Source of the DNA: an uncultured Alphaproteobacteria bacterium
Lineage (GTDB): Bacteria; Pseudomonadota; Alphaproteobacteria; Caulobacterales; Parvularculaceae
Length of the DNA: 36,678 nt
Assembly: GCA_937895955.1 (NCBI GenBank)
Contig: CALAZI010000168.1
Coordinates: 1 to 36,678, forward strand
Reading direction: 5' to 3'
The position numbers and the translations under genes are program-made. Positions 8,327 to 15,499 of the stretch are shown piece by piece; position 1 is the stretch's first letter, and each line of letters opens with the position of its first letter. The notes beneath the pieces are model-generated. The model searched no databases and was not told where the DNA came from. It saw only the letters and a program-made list of their open reading frames with translations.

Positions 8327-9730
8327 ATGATGGGTGAAAAGCGTCAATATTTCCTGTGCGGGATCGGCGGCTCGGGCATGCTGCCGCTCGCCCTTATCCT
8401 GAAGGCGAAGGGCCATGCGGTCGCGGGGTCGGATCGCGCGCTCGATCAGGGCCGGACAGGCGCAAAATTCGATTTTCTCCGCGCGCGCGCGATCGGGCTT
8501 TTCCCCCAGGACGGCTCGGGTCTCGCCGATCCGGCGCAAATCCTGGTCGCCTCCGCGGCTGTTGAAGACACGGTGCCTGACGTCATCGCGGCGAAGCGCC
8601 TCGGCGCGCGACGGATGGGCCGCGCCGAACTTCTCGCCGACTTGTTCAACGCCGCGCCGACGCCGATCGGCGTCGCCGGCACGTCCGGCAAGTCGACGGT
8701 AACGGCGATGATCGCCTGGATCCTGCATCAGAACGGGAAAGATCCGACCGTCATGAACGGCGCCGTGATGAAAAACTTTGCGACCGCCGACGCGCTGTTC
8801 GCCAGCGCGCTCGTCGGCGAGGGCGATCCCTTCGTCAGCGAGCTGGACGAAAGCGACGGCACGATTGCGCTTTATCGCCCGCGCATCGCCGTCCTCAACA
8901 ACATATCGCTCGATCACAAATCGATGGAGGAGCTGCGCGCGCTGTTCGGCGACTTCCTTTCTCATGCCGAGATCGCCGTCATCAATCGCGACAATGAAGA
9001 GACGATGCGGCTCGCAGCGAGAGCGAGAAAGACCATATCTTATTCAATCGACGCCGCTGACGCCGATCTCGGCGCCGAGGCGATCGCGCCGGCGCCCTTC
9101 GGCGTTTCCTTCGTCGCGGTCAATCGCGCGACGAAGGAAAAGATCGCCGTCGAATTAAAAACGCCCGGCCGGCACAATGTCTCCAACGCGCTCGCAGCGA
9201 TCGGCGCGGCGCTGGCCGCCGGGGTTTCGTTTCATGAGGCGGCGACGGCTCTTTCAGACTTTGCCGGCGTCAAACGGCGCTTCGAGCATGTCGGGGAAGC
9301 CGCAGGCGTCACGGTGATCGACGATTTCGGCCACAACCCCGACAAGATCGCCGCGACGTTGAGAACGCTGCATGAATTCGACGGCCGGTTGCTCGTCCTG
9401 TTTCAGCCGCACGGCTTCGGCCCGCTCAAAAAGATGAAAGCCGAATTTATCGATTGCTTTGCGGCGAACCTTGCGCCGGATGATGTTTTATTGATGCCTG
9501 AGCCGGTTTATTTCGGCGGCACGGTTGATCGCAGCGTCGGCAGCGAGGCGATCGCGGCCGGCGTCCGCGCGGGCGGAAGAAACGCCGAGGCGCTGGCGAC
9601 GCGGGAGGATTGCGGCGAGCGACTGCTCGCGCTCGCAAGGCCCGGCGACCGGGTCATCGTCATGGGCGCGCGCGACGACACGCTGTCGCAATTCGCGGCG
9701 ATGCTGCTGGAAGTATTCAGGCGGCGCTGA
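8327..9730 (+). CDS. mpl: Mur ligase: UDP-MurNAc:murein-tripeptide ligase (Mpl-like)
   Basis: An ATP-dependent amide ligase of 467 residues. It has the N-terminal Rossmann fold (FLCGIGGSGMLPLA, 9-22), the central ATPase domain with P-loop GTSGKST (118-124) and the LNNISLDHKSM metal region, and a C-terminal domain with DDFGHNPDKIAATL. The overall layout is MurC/Mpl. Adjacent, divergent ldcA and the NPDK variant of the MurC HHPxE motif favour Mpl, which attaches recycled L-Ala-gamma-D-Glu-mDAP to UDP-MurNAc. MurC itself normally lies in the mra/dcw cluster, which is absent here. Two Met codons (8327, 8330) lie close together with AGGA about 9-10 bases upstream. The stop overlaps the end of the convergent PEP-CTERM gene by 14 bases. 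Confidence 0.82.
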   Translation: MMGEKRQYFLCGIGGSGMLPLALILKAKGHAVAGSDRALDQGRTGAKFDFLRARAIGLFPQDGSGLADPAQILVASAAVEDTVPDVIAAKRLGARRMGRAELLADLFNAAPTPIGVAGTSGKSTVTAMIAWILHQNGKDPTVMNGAVMKNFATADALFASALVGEGDPFVSELDESDGTIALYRPRIAVLNNISLDHKSMEELRALFGDFLSHAEIAVINRDNEETMRLAARARKTISYSIDAADADLGAEAIAPAPFGVSFVAVNRATKEKIAVELKTPGRHNVSNALAAIGAALAAGVSFHEAATALSDFAGVKRRFEHVGEAAGVTVIDDFGHNPDKIAATLRTLHEFDGRLLVLFQPHGFGPLKKMKAEFIDCFAANLAPDDVLLMPEPVYFGGTVDRSVGSEAIAAGVRAGGRNAEALATREDCGERLLALARPGDRVIVMGARDDTLSQFAAMLLEVFRRR

Positions 9731-10376
9731 ACGCGGAACGCGGCGCAGCGCGACCGCGCACGGCTTTCATCCGCGCGGCGATCCCCGCAAAGCCGATCAG
9801 CATCAAGGCCCAGGCGCTCGGCTCCGGCGTCGCCGAGACAAGCGACGACAGGCGATAGGAACTGCCGAACGCTGAAAAAGTCGAGTTGCCGAAAACGAGC
9901 GCGTTGCACCCGCCGATCGCCTGACACGATCCGAGGAACGGGTCGAGGAACACGGTGACGAGCCCCGTCGCGGTCACTTGCGCGTAGACGTTGACGGTGG
10001 CGCCGCCGCCCGGCGCGGTTTGCCCGGCGGCGAAGGCGTTGGTGAACGTCGCGCCGTTCCAATTGCCGAGACGCACCCAGATATAGGTCGTGTTGTTCGA
10101 CACCTGCGTGATGTTGAAAAAGAGACGCGAGCCGGCGACCGCCGCGACGGGGGCCGCGTAATTGAGGCCGATCGTCTGGTTGCGGTTGAGAAGCGCCGTG
10201 CCGGGCGTGTTGCCGATGAGATTGTTCGCGCCGGTGCCGCCGCTCGCCTGAAAGACGCTTACCGGGAACGTCGATATCGCCGCCTGCGCCGAACCGCCTA
10301 GCGCGATCATCAGCGCCGCCGCAAAGCCCGCCAGATGATGGAACCGCATACGCCCCCAACACTTCTTCACACCCAT
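9717..10376 (-). CDS. PEPxxWA-CTERM sorting domain protein (secreted/surface)
   Basis: A 219-residue exported protein. A signal peptide with a basic start ends near Ala-Gln-Ala (about 30-32). The middle is a low-charge, Asn/Thr/Gly-rich beta-type region, and the C-terminus is a classic PEPxxWA sorting signal: PEPSAWA (184-190), a short hydrophobic helix and an Arg/Lys-rich tail. Such proteins are expected to be recognised by an exosortase-type system, and none is encoded in this window. Two Cys residues (in DPFLGSCQAIGGC) may form a disulfide. The frame is open back to 10763 but that region is antisense to the Usg-like gene. ATG at 10376 (GAGA 6 bases before) and ATG at 10349 are both possible. 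The ligand and function of the ectodomain are unknown. Confidence 0.8.
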   Translation of the reverse strand: MGVKKCWGRMRFHHLAGFAAALMIALGGSAQAAISTFPVSVFQASGGTGANNLIGNTPGTALLNRNQTIGLNYAAPVAAVAGSRLFFNITQVSNNTTYIWVRLGNWNGATFTNAFAAGQTAPGGGATVNVYAQVTATGLVTVFLDPFLGSCQAIGGCNALVFGNSTFSAFGSSYRLSSLVSATPEPSAWALMLIGFAGIAARMKAVRGRAAPRSAFSAA

Positions 10377-10488
10377 AACTTGTCTCAAATACCTTTTAAA
10401 ACGGCCTCTCCGCCTCCAATACAATTTTAGGCGAATTGAGCGGGTTTCCGCAGCGCGCAGGCCGCGCGGTCGCGCCTCGGCGCCGGCG

Positions 10489-10758
10489 TCAATGCAGGGT
10501 GAAAAGCGTTCCGGTCCGCATTTCAGCCGCCGAAATGATCCGACGCCCGGCGACCCGCACCGAGTGCAGCGGCCCTTCAATCTCGCGCATCCAGAAATCG
10601 AGAAAACGGCTGAGGACCGGATAGCGCGGCGCGATGTCGTAATCCTGCCAGACATAGGTTTGGAGGATTTCGGGATGATCCGGCAGCCTGTAGAGGATTT
10701 CGGCCGTCGCCAGCCGATAGCCCCGCAACTGAAGCCCCAACGCCGTTTCGTTACGCAT
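10489..10758 (-). CDS. Usg-like family protein
   Basis: A small cytosolic protein of 89 residues matching the Usg family of alphaproteobacteria. The pattern LQLRGYRLATAEILYRLPDH, then ILQTYVWQDYDIAPRYP, then FLDFWMREIEGPLHSVRV is strongly conserved in my memory of the family, as is the C-terminal EF/F-TLH ending. The name derives from an upstream gene in trp-region literature; the biochemical function is not established. A start at 10824 is possible, but GAGGGG lies 7 bases before ATG 10758, which gives the usual family N-terminus. The gene stands alone here, 112 bases upstream of the PEP-CTERM gene on the same strand and divergent from the ornithine decarboxylase gene. Confidence 0.88.
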   Translation of the reverse strand: MRNETALGLQLRGYRLATAEILYRLPDHPEILQTYVWQDYDIAPRYPVLSRFLDFWMREIEGPLHSVRVAGRRIISAAEMRTGTLFTLH

Positions 10759-11065
10759 CTCAACGCCCCTCAACATGGCGGACCCGCCCCGCCGGCGCGC
10801 CCACATCGTCACGCTATGACGCAAATTTTGACGCGCCCTGAATGGCCGCGCAACGGCTTGAATGAGTTTTTTTAAGCAATATCAACGAGTTAGCAGCAAG
10901 GGCGCGCGACTGCTGACAGCTAGCGCGTTGATCGGCTTGGAAAATTTCGATTCGGGAATTCTTTACAAAGCAGTGAAACGTTCTTATCTGCGAGCTTCGT
11001 CAATCCCATGGGACCTCTCCGCAAGATTGGCGCTTGGTTGAAGCTGCTTTGCGAGGTTCCATGAG
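10759..11065. other. Intergenic region between usg-like and ornithine decarboxylase genes
   Basis: This is 307 bases without a supported gene. It is more AT-rich than its surroundings in the middle part (around 10865-10995) and holds the likely decarboxylase promoter and about 75 bases of leader. I saw no tRNA, riboswitch or convincing hairpin, and no small ORF with a ribosome site. Confidence 0.6.
10962..10990 (+). promoter_or_regulatory. Candidate sigma-70 promoter of ornithine decarboxylase
   Basis: TTTACA (10962-10967) and TTATCT/TATCTG (10984-10990) are spaced by 16-17 bases in an AT-rich stretch about 75 bases before the start codon. It resembles TTGACA-17-TATAAT moderately; no transcript data were available. 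Confidence 0.35.
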
Positions 11066-12262
11066 ATGGACAGACACCAGTCTGCGCTTGCGCTGGTCTT
11101 AGCGACCCAGCCTGAACTCCCTGTTCATTGCTTGCGCCCTGACGCCGCCCGAAAAGCGGCCGACTTTTTTACGCGCAATTTCCCGGGCGACGTTCTTTAC
11201 GCGGTCAAGGCGAACCCGCACCCGGTCGTCATCGACGCGGTTTACGCGGCGGGCGTGCGCGCGTTTGACGTCGCCTCGCTGCCCGAAATCGAACTTGTCG
11301 CCGCGCGCTGTCCCGACGCCAAGCTCGCTTTCATGCATCCGGTCAAATCGCGCCTTGCGATCCGCAAGGCCTATTTCGATTTCGGCGTCAGGATCTTCGT
11401 TCTCGACAGCCTCGATGAGCTCGACAAGATCATCAAGGAAACGAACGGCGCGCGCGATCTTCATCTGGTCGTGAGAATCGCCGTGTCGTCCGACTACGCC
11501 CAGCACAAGCTGAACGGCAAATTCGGCGCAGTCGGTCAGGAAGCCGTCATGCTGCTTCGTCAGGCCCGATCGGCGTGCGAGGAGCTTGGCGTTTCCTTTC
11601 ATGTCGGATCGCAATGCATGCGGCCTGAAGCCTATCGCGCCGCGATGGAGATCGTCTCCGATCTCATTCGTCAGGCGCAGGTCACGGTCGACATCGTCGA
11701 TGTCGGCGGCGGTTTTCCCGTTGCCTATCCGCAGCTGACGCCTTTGCCGTTGAAAGCTTACATCGACGAGATCGCCGCAGCGTTCGAATCGATGCCGGTG
11801 CTGACGAACGCCGATTTGTGGTGCGAGCCGGGACGCGCGCTATGCGCTGAGGCCGGAAGCCACATCGTGCGCGTCGAGCTCAGAAAGGGCGACGCCCTCT
11901 ATCTTAATGACGGCGCCTATGGCGCGCTGTTCGATGCGGCGCATGACGGCCTCATCTATCCGACGCGCCTCTTGCGCGCGAAAAAAGGCCCGCGCCGCCA
12001 GTTGAAGCCGTTCCGTCTTTTCGGTCCGACCTGCGACTCGATCGATGCGCTGAAAGGCCCCTTCATGCTGCCGTCCGACGTGCACGAAGGCGATTACATC
12101 GAGTTCGGCCAGACAGGCGCTTATGGGGCGGCGCTTGCGACCCGTTTCAACGGCTTCGGCGATTACGTCGAAGCGATCGTGGATGATGCGCCGCTGATGT
12201 CCGTTTACGGCGAGACGGATGCGTCCGAAAACGTCGTCGCCTTGCGCGCCGCCAAGAGTTGA
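11066..12262 (+). CDS. Ornithine (lysine) decarboxylase, fold-type III PLP enzyme
   Basis: A 398-residue decarboxylase that makes putrescine (or cadaverine) from ornithine (or lysine). Landmarks of the ODC/DapDC family are the PLP lysine Lys48 in YAVKANPHP, HVGSQ (179-183), the phosphate-binding GGGFP (214-218), EPGR (254-257), the catalytic Cys323 in GPTCDSID, and GAYGAALATRFNGF at the dimer interface. Length matches the short bacterial/eukaryote-type ODC rather than the large fold-I enzymes. The start has AGGTTCCATGAG just before it, a moderate ribosome site. It leads the polyamine block completed by the DHS-like synthase at 13466. Whether it prefers ornithine or lysine cannot be settled from these motifs. 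Confidence 0.92.
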   Translation: MDRHQSALALVLATQPELPVHCLRPDAARKAADFFTRNFPGDVLYAVKANPHPVVIDAVYAAGVRAFDVASLPEIELVAARCPDAKLAFMHPVKSRLAIRKAYFDFGVRIFVLDSLDELDKIIKETNGARDLHLVVRIAVSSDYAQHKLNGKFGAVGQEAVMLLRQARSACEELGVSFHVGSQCMRPEAYRAAMEIVSDLIRQAQVTVDIVDVGGGFPVAYPQLTPLPLKAYIDEIAAAFESMPVLTNADLWCEPGRALCAEAGSHIVRVELRKGDALYLNDGAYGALFDAAHDGLIYPTRLLRAKKGPRRQLKPFRLFGPTCDSIDALKGPFMLPSDVHEGDYIEFGQTGAYGAALATRFNGFGDYVEAIVDDAPLMSVYGETDASENVVALRAAKS

Positions 12263-12286
12263 AACCGCGCCGCTCGCGAAAGTAGC

Positions 12287-12315
12287 AACGGCGCGTTAAC
12301 TCGCCGTTGAGTTTT
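12287..12315 (+). terminator. Possible terminator/attenuator after ornithine decarboxylase
   Basis: AACGGCG (12287-12293), an 8-base loop and CGCCGTT (12302-12308) form a hairpin followed by GAGTTTT. The U-tract is short, so partial read-through into the esterase gene is likely. Confidence 0.4.
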
Positions 12316-12390
12316 GACGGCTAGCTTCCCCCCCACCGGTAAGCGCGCGACACGGGCGGCCTGCGCTGTCCATGACGCGAGGGGGAAGAG

Positions 12391-13338
12391 GTGGCATTGA
12401 TCAAGCGGCGATACGGCGCGCATTTAAGCGATGCGGCGAAAGACACGCTGGCGCAAAGCCGGCCGTATCCAGCTTCCGCCGTCATAAAAAACCCGTTGAC
12501 GCGCCCGTTAATCCGCCGCGTGTGTGAGGCCGACTGGAAAGCGACACTGTCGCAAATCGACTTTGACTACGCACTTGAGGATTGCTCGTATGGCGATGCG
12601 CCATGCGTCATCTACCGCACGTCTGCGACAAAAGCCGACAACCCCGTCATCCTGTATCTGCACGCCGGCGCTTTCATTACGGGCTCGGCGCGCTGCAATG
12701 CGAGCGCCGTTCTTCCGACCTGTCATTTGTCAGGGTGCGAAGCGATCGCCGTCGACTACAGCCTGGCGCCGGAGCGCGTCTATCCGACCCAGCTCATTGA
12801 AACGGAAACCGTCTACAGAGCGCTCCTCCAGTCGGGCCGCGATCCGTCGTCAATCATTCTCCTCGGCGATTCGGCGGGCGGCGCGCTCGCCGTCGCATCG
12901 CTCTATCGTTGGCGCAGGACCGGTCTGCCGACGCCCGCCGCGCTTATCTTGCTTTCGCCTGTTCTCGACGCCGCAACGAACAGCGACACCTATGAAACGC
13001 TGCGCGGCCGCGACCCCCTCTTCGCCTCGGCCGGGCGCGATTCCGTCGTCGACTGTTTTCGCCTTTACGCCGGCGGCGCCGACCTCACCGATCCGGAAGT
13101 CTCGCCGATCGAGGGCGACCCGACCGGCCTGCCGCCGACTCTCGTGCATGTCGGCACGCGCGAGGTTCTTCTCGGCGATGCGGCCCGCTTCGCCGAAAAG
13201 GCGCGGCGCGCCGGGACGGACATATCGTTGCGGGTTTTTGACGGCATGTTCCACCTCTTCCACCAGCACTGGCGGCTTGAAGACGCAAAAGCCGCGCATC
13301 GCGATATCGCCGATTTCATTGCAGGAAAGACGCGCTGA
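12391..13338 (+). CDS. Alpha/beta hydrolase, hormone-sensitive-lipase-type esterase
   Basis: A 315-residue hydrolase of the HSL/BAAT-type alpha/beta fold. The oxyanion motif is LHAGAFITGS, a variant of HGGGF. The nucleophile elbow is LGDSAGGALA, the acid is probably the Asp of a late EGDPTGLPPTLVHVG stretch, and the base is His in FDGMFHLFHQHW. The start is GTG with a strong ribosome site (GAGGGGGAAGAG). It sits between two polyamine enzymes in the same direction, so it could act on an acylated amine or ester in that pathway, but this is only context. The HGGG to HAGA change is unusual and may alter oxyanion-hole geometry. Confidence 0.85.
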   Translation: MALIKRRYGAHLSDAAKDTLAQSRPYPASAVIKNPLTRPLIRRVCEADWKATLSQIDFDYALEDCSYGDAPCVIYRTSATKADNPVILYLHAGAFITGSARCNASAVLPTCHLSGCEAIAVDYSLAPERVYPTQLIETETVYRALLQSGRDPSSIILLGDSAGGALAVASLYRWRRTGLPTPAALILLSPVLDAATNSDTYETLRGRDPLFASAGRDSVVDCFRLYAGGADLTDPEVSPIEGDPTGLPPTLVHVGTREVLLGDAARFAEKARRAGTDISLRVFDGMFHLFHQHWRLEDAKAAHRDIADFIAGKTR

Positions 13339-13358
13339 GCGCCGGCGGCAAAAAATCC

Positions 13359-13386
13359 TTGTGAAGGCCGGTCCGCGCATTATATA
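13359..13386 (+). promoter_or_regulatory. Candidate sigma-70 promoter of the DHS-like gene
   Basis: TTGTGA (13359-13364), a 16-base spacer and TATATA (13381-13386, continuing TATATAGC) lie in the gap after the esterase gene. They would give the DHS-like gene its own transcript with about a 70-base leader. Confidence 0.5.
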
Positions 13387-13465
13387 GCGCGCGCATACGG
13401 CCCTCCGCGCATCCCGACGATGCGGCCCGGATCCGGTTCTTAACTGGACTGAAAGGACCGCCCTC

Positions 13466-14515
13466 ATGAGCGACAAATCCGACAACCGCAAAGCCGAGCT
13501 GCTTTCATCGCCGGTCGAACACATCGACATTTCGAAATTCGACGCGCGCCCGATCATCGACGCCTGGGGCAAGATGAGCTTTACAAGCCGCGACGCCGCG
13601 CGCGCCGCGCAGATCCTCAATATGGCGCTCGAAGACGAAAAATGCTCGACCTGGCTGATCATGGCCGGATCGACCGGCGCCGGCGGCTGTCTGCACGTTT
13701 GGCGCGACATGGTCGAGTACAATATGGTCGACGCCGTCGTCGCGACCGGCGCCTCGATCATCGACATGGATTTCCTTGAGGCGCTTGGATTCAAGCATTA
13801 CCAAGCGAACGAGATACCGAACGACAACACGCTGCGCTCGCTCTATATCGACCGCATTTACGACACCTATATCGACGAGGAAGAGCTTCAGCACGTCGAT
13901 CACACGATCTACGAAATCTGCGAACAGCTCGAACCGCGCCCTTACACCTCGCGCGAATTCATTCACGAAATCGGAAAATGGCTCGCCGCCGGCAACGCCA
14001 AGAAGGAAGGCTCACTGATCCAGCGCGCCTATGAAAAAGGCGTGCCGATCTTCGTGCCGGCTTTTTCCGACTGCTCGGCGGGTTTCGGCATCGTCAAACA
14101 CCAGGTTGAGCGCCGCAAGGCCGGCAAGCCTTACCTCACGATCGATTCAGGCGGCGATTTTCGCGAGCTGACTGAAATCAAGCTCGCCGCCGGAACGACA
14201 GCGCTGTTCATGATCGGCGGCGGCGTGCCGAAAAACTTCGCGCAGGACACGGTCGTCTGCGCCGAAATTCTCGGCCATGACGATGTTGAAATGCACAAAT
14301 ACGCCGTCCAGATCACCGTCGCCGACGTTCGCGACGGGGCTTGCTCGTCCTCAACGCTGCAGGAAGCGGCGAGCTGGGGCAAGGTGTCGACCGTTTACGA
14401 GCAGATGGTCTACGCCGAAGCGACGAGCGTCGCGCCGCTGATCGTTTCCGACGCATATCATCGCGGCGGCTGGAAAACGCGGACGCCGCGCCGCTGGTCG
14501 AAACTGTTCGACTGA
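13466..14515 (+). CDS. Deoxyhypusine synthase-like protein (homospermidine synthase type)
   Basis: A 349-residue NAD-dependent aminobutyl-transfer enzyme of the deoxyhypusine synthase family. Visible hallmarks are WLIMAGSTGAGG near the NAD site (63-74), VVATGASIID (91-100), VPAFSDCSAGFG (197-208), the glycine-rich LFMIGGGVPKNF (247-258) and EAASWGKV with Lys306, which matches the lysine that carries the aminobutyl intermediate in true DHS. Bacteria lack eIF5A, so bacterial members are thought to move the aminobutyl group from spermidine or putrescine to putrescine, making homospermidine. The nearby ornithine decarboxylase supplies putrescine, which fits. A ribosome site AAGGA stands about 10 bases before the ATG. 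It ends with a strong terminator. Confidence 0.9.
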   Translation: MSDKSDNRKAELLSSPVEHIDISKFDARPIIDAWGKMSFTSRDAARAAQILNMALEDEKCSTWLIMAGSTGAGGCLHVWRDMVEYNMVDAVVATGASIIDMDFLEALGFKHYQANEIPNDNTLRSLYIDRIYDTYIDEEELQHVDHTIYEICEQLEPRPYTSREFIHEIGKWLAAGNAKKEGSLIQRAYEKGVPIFVPAFSDCSAGFGIVKHQVERRKAGKPYLTIDSGGDFRELTEIKLAAGTTALFMIGGGVPKNFAQDTVVCAEILGHDDVEMHKYAVQITVADVRDGACSSSTLQEAASWGKVSTVYEQMVYAEATSVAPLIVSDAYHRGGWKTRTPRRWSKLFD

Positions 14516-14985
14516 TCGCGAGATCCGAACTCGACAATTTGCGAGGCGCGCTTGTTGCGCGCCTCGATTTTTTTGCGACGTTGAGCGCGCATGCGGTACC
14601 AGGAACCGAGGATCACATAAAGGAGCGCGATTTCGACGATGCGGTTCGTAAACGCCGCTATCCACCAGCGCGTCGAGCCGACGACCGAGATGTAAAAATA
14701 ATAAACGACGAGAAAGGCGTGCAGATAAAAGAGGATGGTCGGAAAAAGCCTGCGCTCCGACATCCGCCAGAAATAGGCGGCGAGGCCGGCGTCAATGACG
14801 GCGAACCCCCAGCTGATCCCGAACTTGCCGCCGATGAAAAACCAGCAGACCGCGAAGATCCAGCCGACAAAGAGAGCGAGCGCGCAGGAAAGAAGAACCT
14901 CCGAACGCGCCCGCCACGCGAATAGGATCGCGGCGATGTGAAACGCCGCGTAGTAAGCAATCGTTATCCAAGCCCAAGGGCCGAT
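14458..14985 (-). CDS. Multi-pass membrane protein, uncharacterised; no canonical start codon
   Basis: Reading the minus strand leftward from an in-frame TGA at 15028-15030 gives an open frame of about 190 codons that is clearly membrane-protein-like. It shows about five hydrophobic segments, including ITIAYYAAFHIAAILFAW, LFVGWIFAVCWFFIGG and LFPTILFYLHAFLVVYYFYI, and ends in a basic tail (RAQRRKKIEARNKR). The first ATG (14763) falls after three of these segments. No ATG, GTG or TTG lies upstream in frame. An ATC at 14985 has GGAG 8 bases before it and gives M-GPWAWITI, and an ATT at 14961 is the next option; I use 14985 tentatively. The 3' end overlaps the convergent DHS-like gene by 58 bases. 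The function is unknown. A sequence error or a frameshift fusion to the upstream gene are alternatives. Confidence 0.55.
   Translation of the reverse strand: MGPWAWITIAYYAAFHIAAILFAWRARSEVLLSCALALFVGWIFAVCWFFIGGKFGISWGFAVIDAGLAAYFWRMSERRLFPTILFYLHAFLVVYYFYISVVGSTRWWIAAFTNRIVEIALLYVILGSWYRMRAQRRKKIEARNKRASQIVEFGSRDQSNSFDQRRGVRVFQPPR
14543..14574 (+). terminator. Strong intrinsic terminator of the DHS-like gene
   Basis: GAGGCGCGC (14543-14551), loop TTGTT and GCGCGCCTC (14557-14565) form a 9-bp GC-rich stem followed by GATTTTTTT. It lies inside the antisense coding region of the membrane protein on the other strand, where it codes for the basic tail. Confidence 0.85.
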
Positions 14986-15275
14986 CTGACCATCTCCGCC
15001 ACGCTCACCTTGGGCGTCCCGCTGGCTTCAAGAGCCCGCGCGCCGGCTGACGCGGCGGTCGCCTCCAGTGATGCATGCGCCTGCGCCGTCACTTCAGCGA
15101 GGTGAACGAGAGCAGCGCGCACATTTTCATAGGCGCCGGCGGTCGCATCGGCATCCATTTTTTCCGCCGCAACCGCCGCCGTTGCGGAACTCGCGCCCCA
15201 GAAGGCCGCGAGACCCGTCAATTTTTTTTCAAATTTTAGAAGAACAAGTTGCTCTTTACGAACGTCTTTAGCCAT
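14964..15275 (-). CDS. Small helical protein of unknown function
   Basis: 103 residues, predicted mostly alpha-helical and Ala-rich, with no signal peptide and no recognised domain. It opens with a basic stretch (MAKDVRKEQLVLLKFEKKL), has one mildly hydrophobic segment (LAAFWGASSATAAVAA) and then amphipathic helices (YENVRAALVHLAEVTAQAHA). This layout is loosely phasin- or phage-lysis-accessory-like, but I do not recognise a family. Its 3' end overlaps the start region of the downstream membrane protein, so the two are probably translated together. The ATG at 15275 has only a weak ribosome site (TTGGACC). Confidence 0.6.
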   Translation of the reverse strand: MAKDVRKEQLVLLKFEKKLTGLAAFWGASSATAAVAAEKMDADATAGAYENVRAALVHLAEVTAQAHASLEATAASAGARALEASGTPKVSVAEMVRSALGLG

Positions 15276-15291
15276 TGTTTAGGTCCAATCT

Positions 15292-15319
15292 GCTATAGAG
15301 GGTTGTCAGGGACACGCAA
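15292..15319 (-). promoter_or_regulatory. Candidate promoter of the two-gene unknown operon
   Basis: On the minus strand TTGCGT (15319-15314), 16 bases and TATAGC (15297-15292) precede the 103-residue gene by about 17 bases. The match to consensus is moderate. Confidence 0.3.
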
Positions 15320-15499
15320 CGGCTCAACCCTAAGGCGAGTCGGCGCACGCAAAAGCAGCGCGCGTGAGAATATTCGGGGCGCAATCGATGTCGGAGCAGA
15401 GCGAAGAGAACTACGCCGCAGCGGTCGGCCGCAGCATGTGGCGGATCGCAAAGCGCCGAGCGCTCGCCGCGCTCGCGCCGAAATCGGAAATGTCAGCGA

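Noticed and set aside
14458..15275. Programmed -1 frameshift fusing the helical and membrane proteins
   Set aside because: The overlap GCCCTTGGGCTTGGATAA has no X-XXY-YYZ slippery heptamer; a rare start codon fits better.
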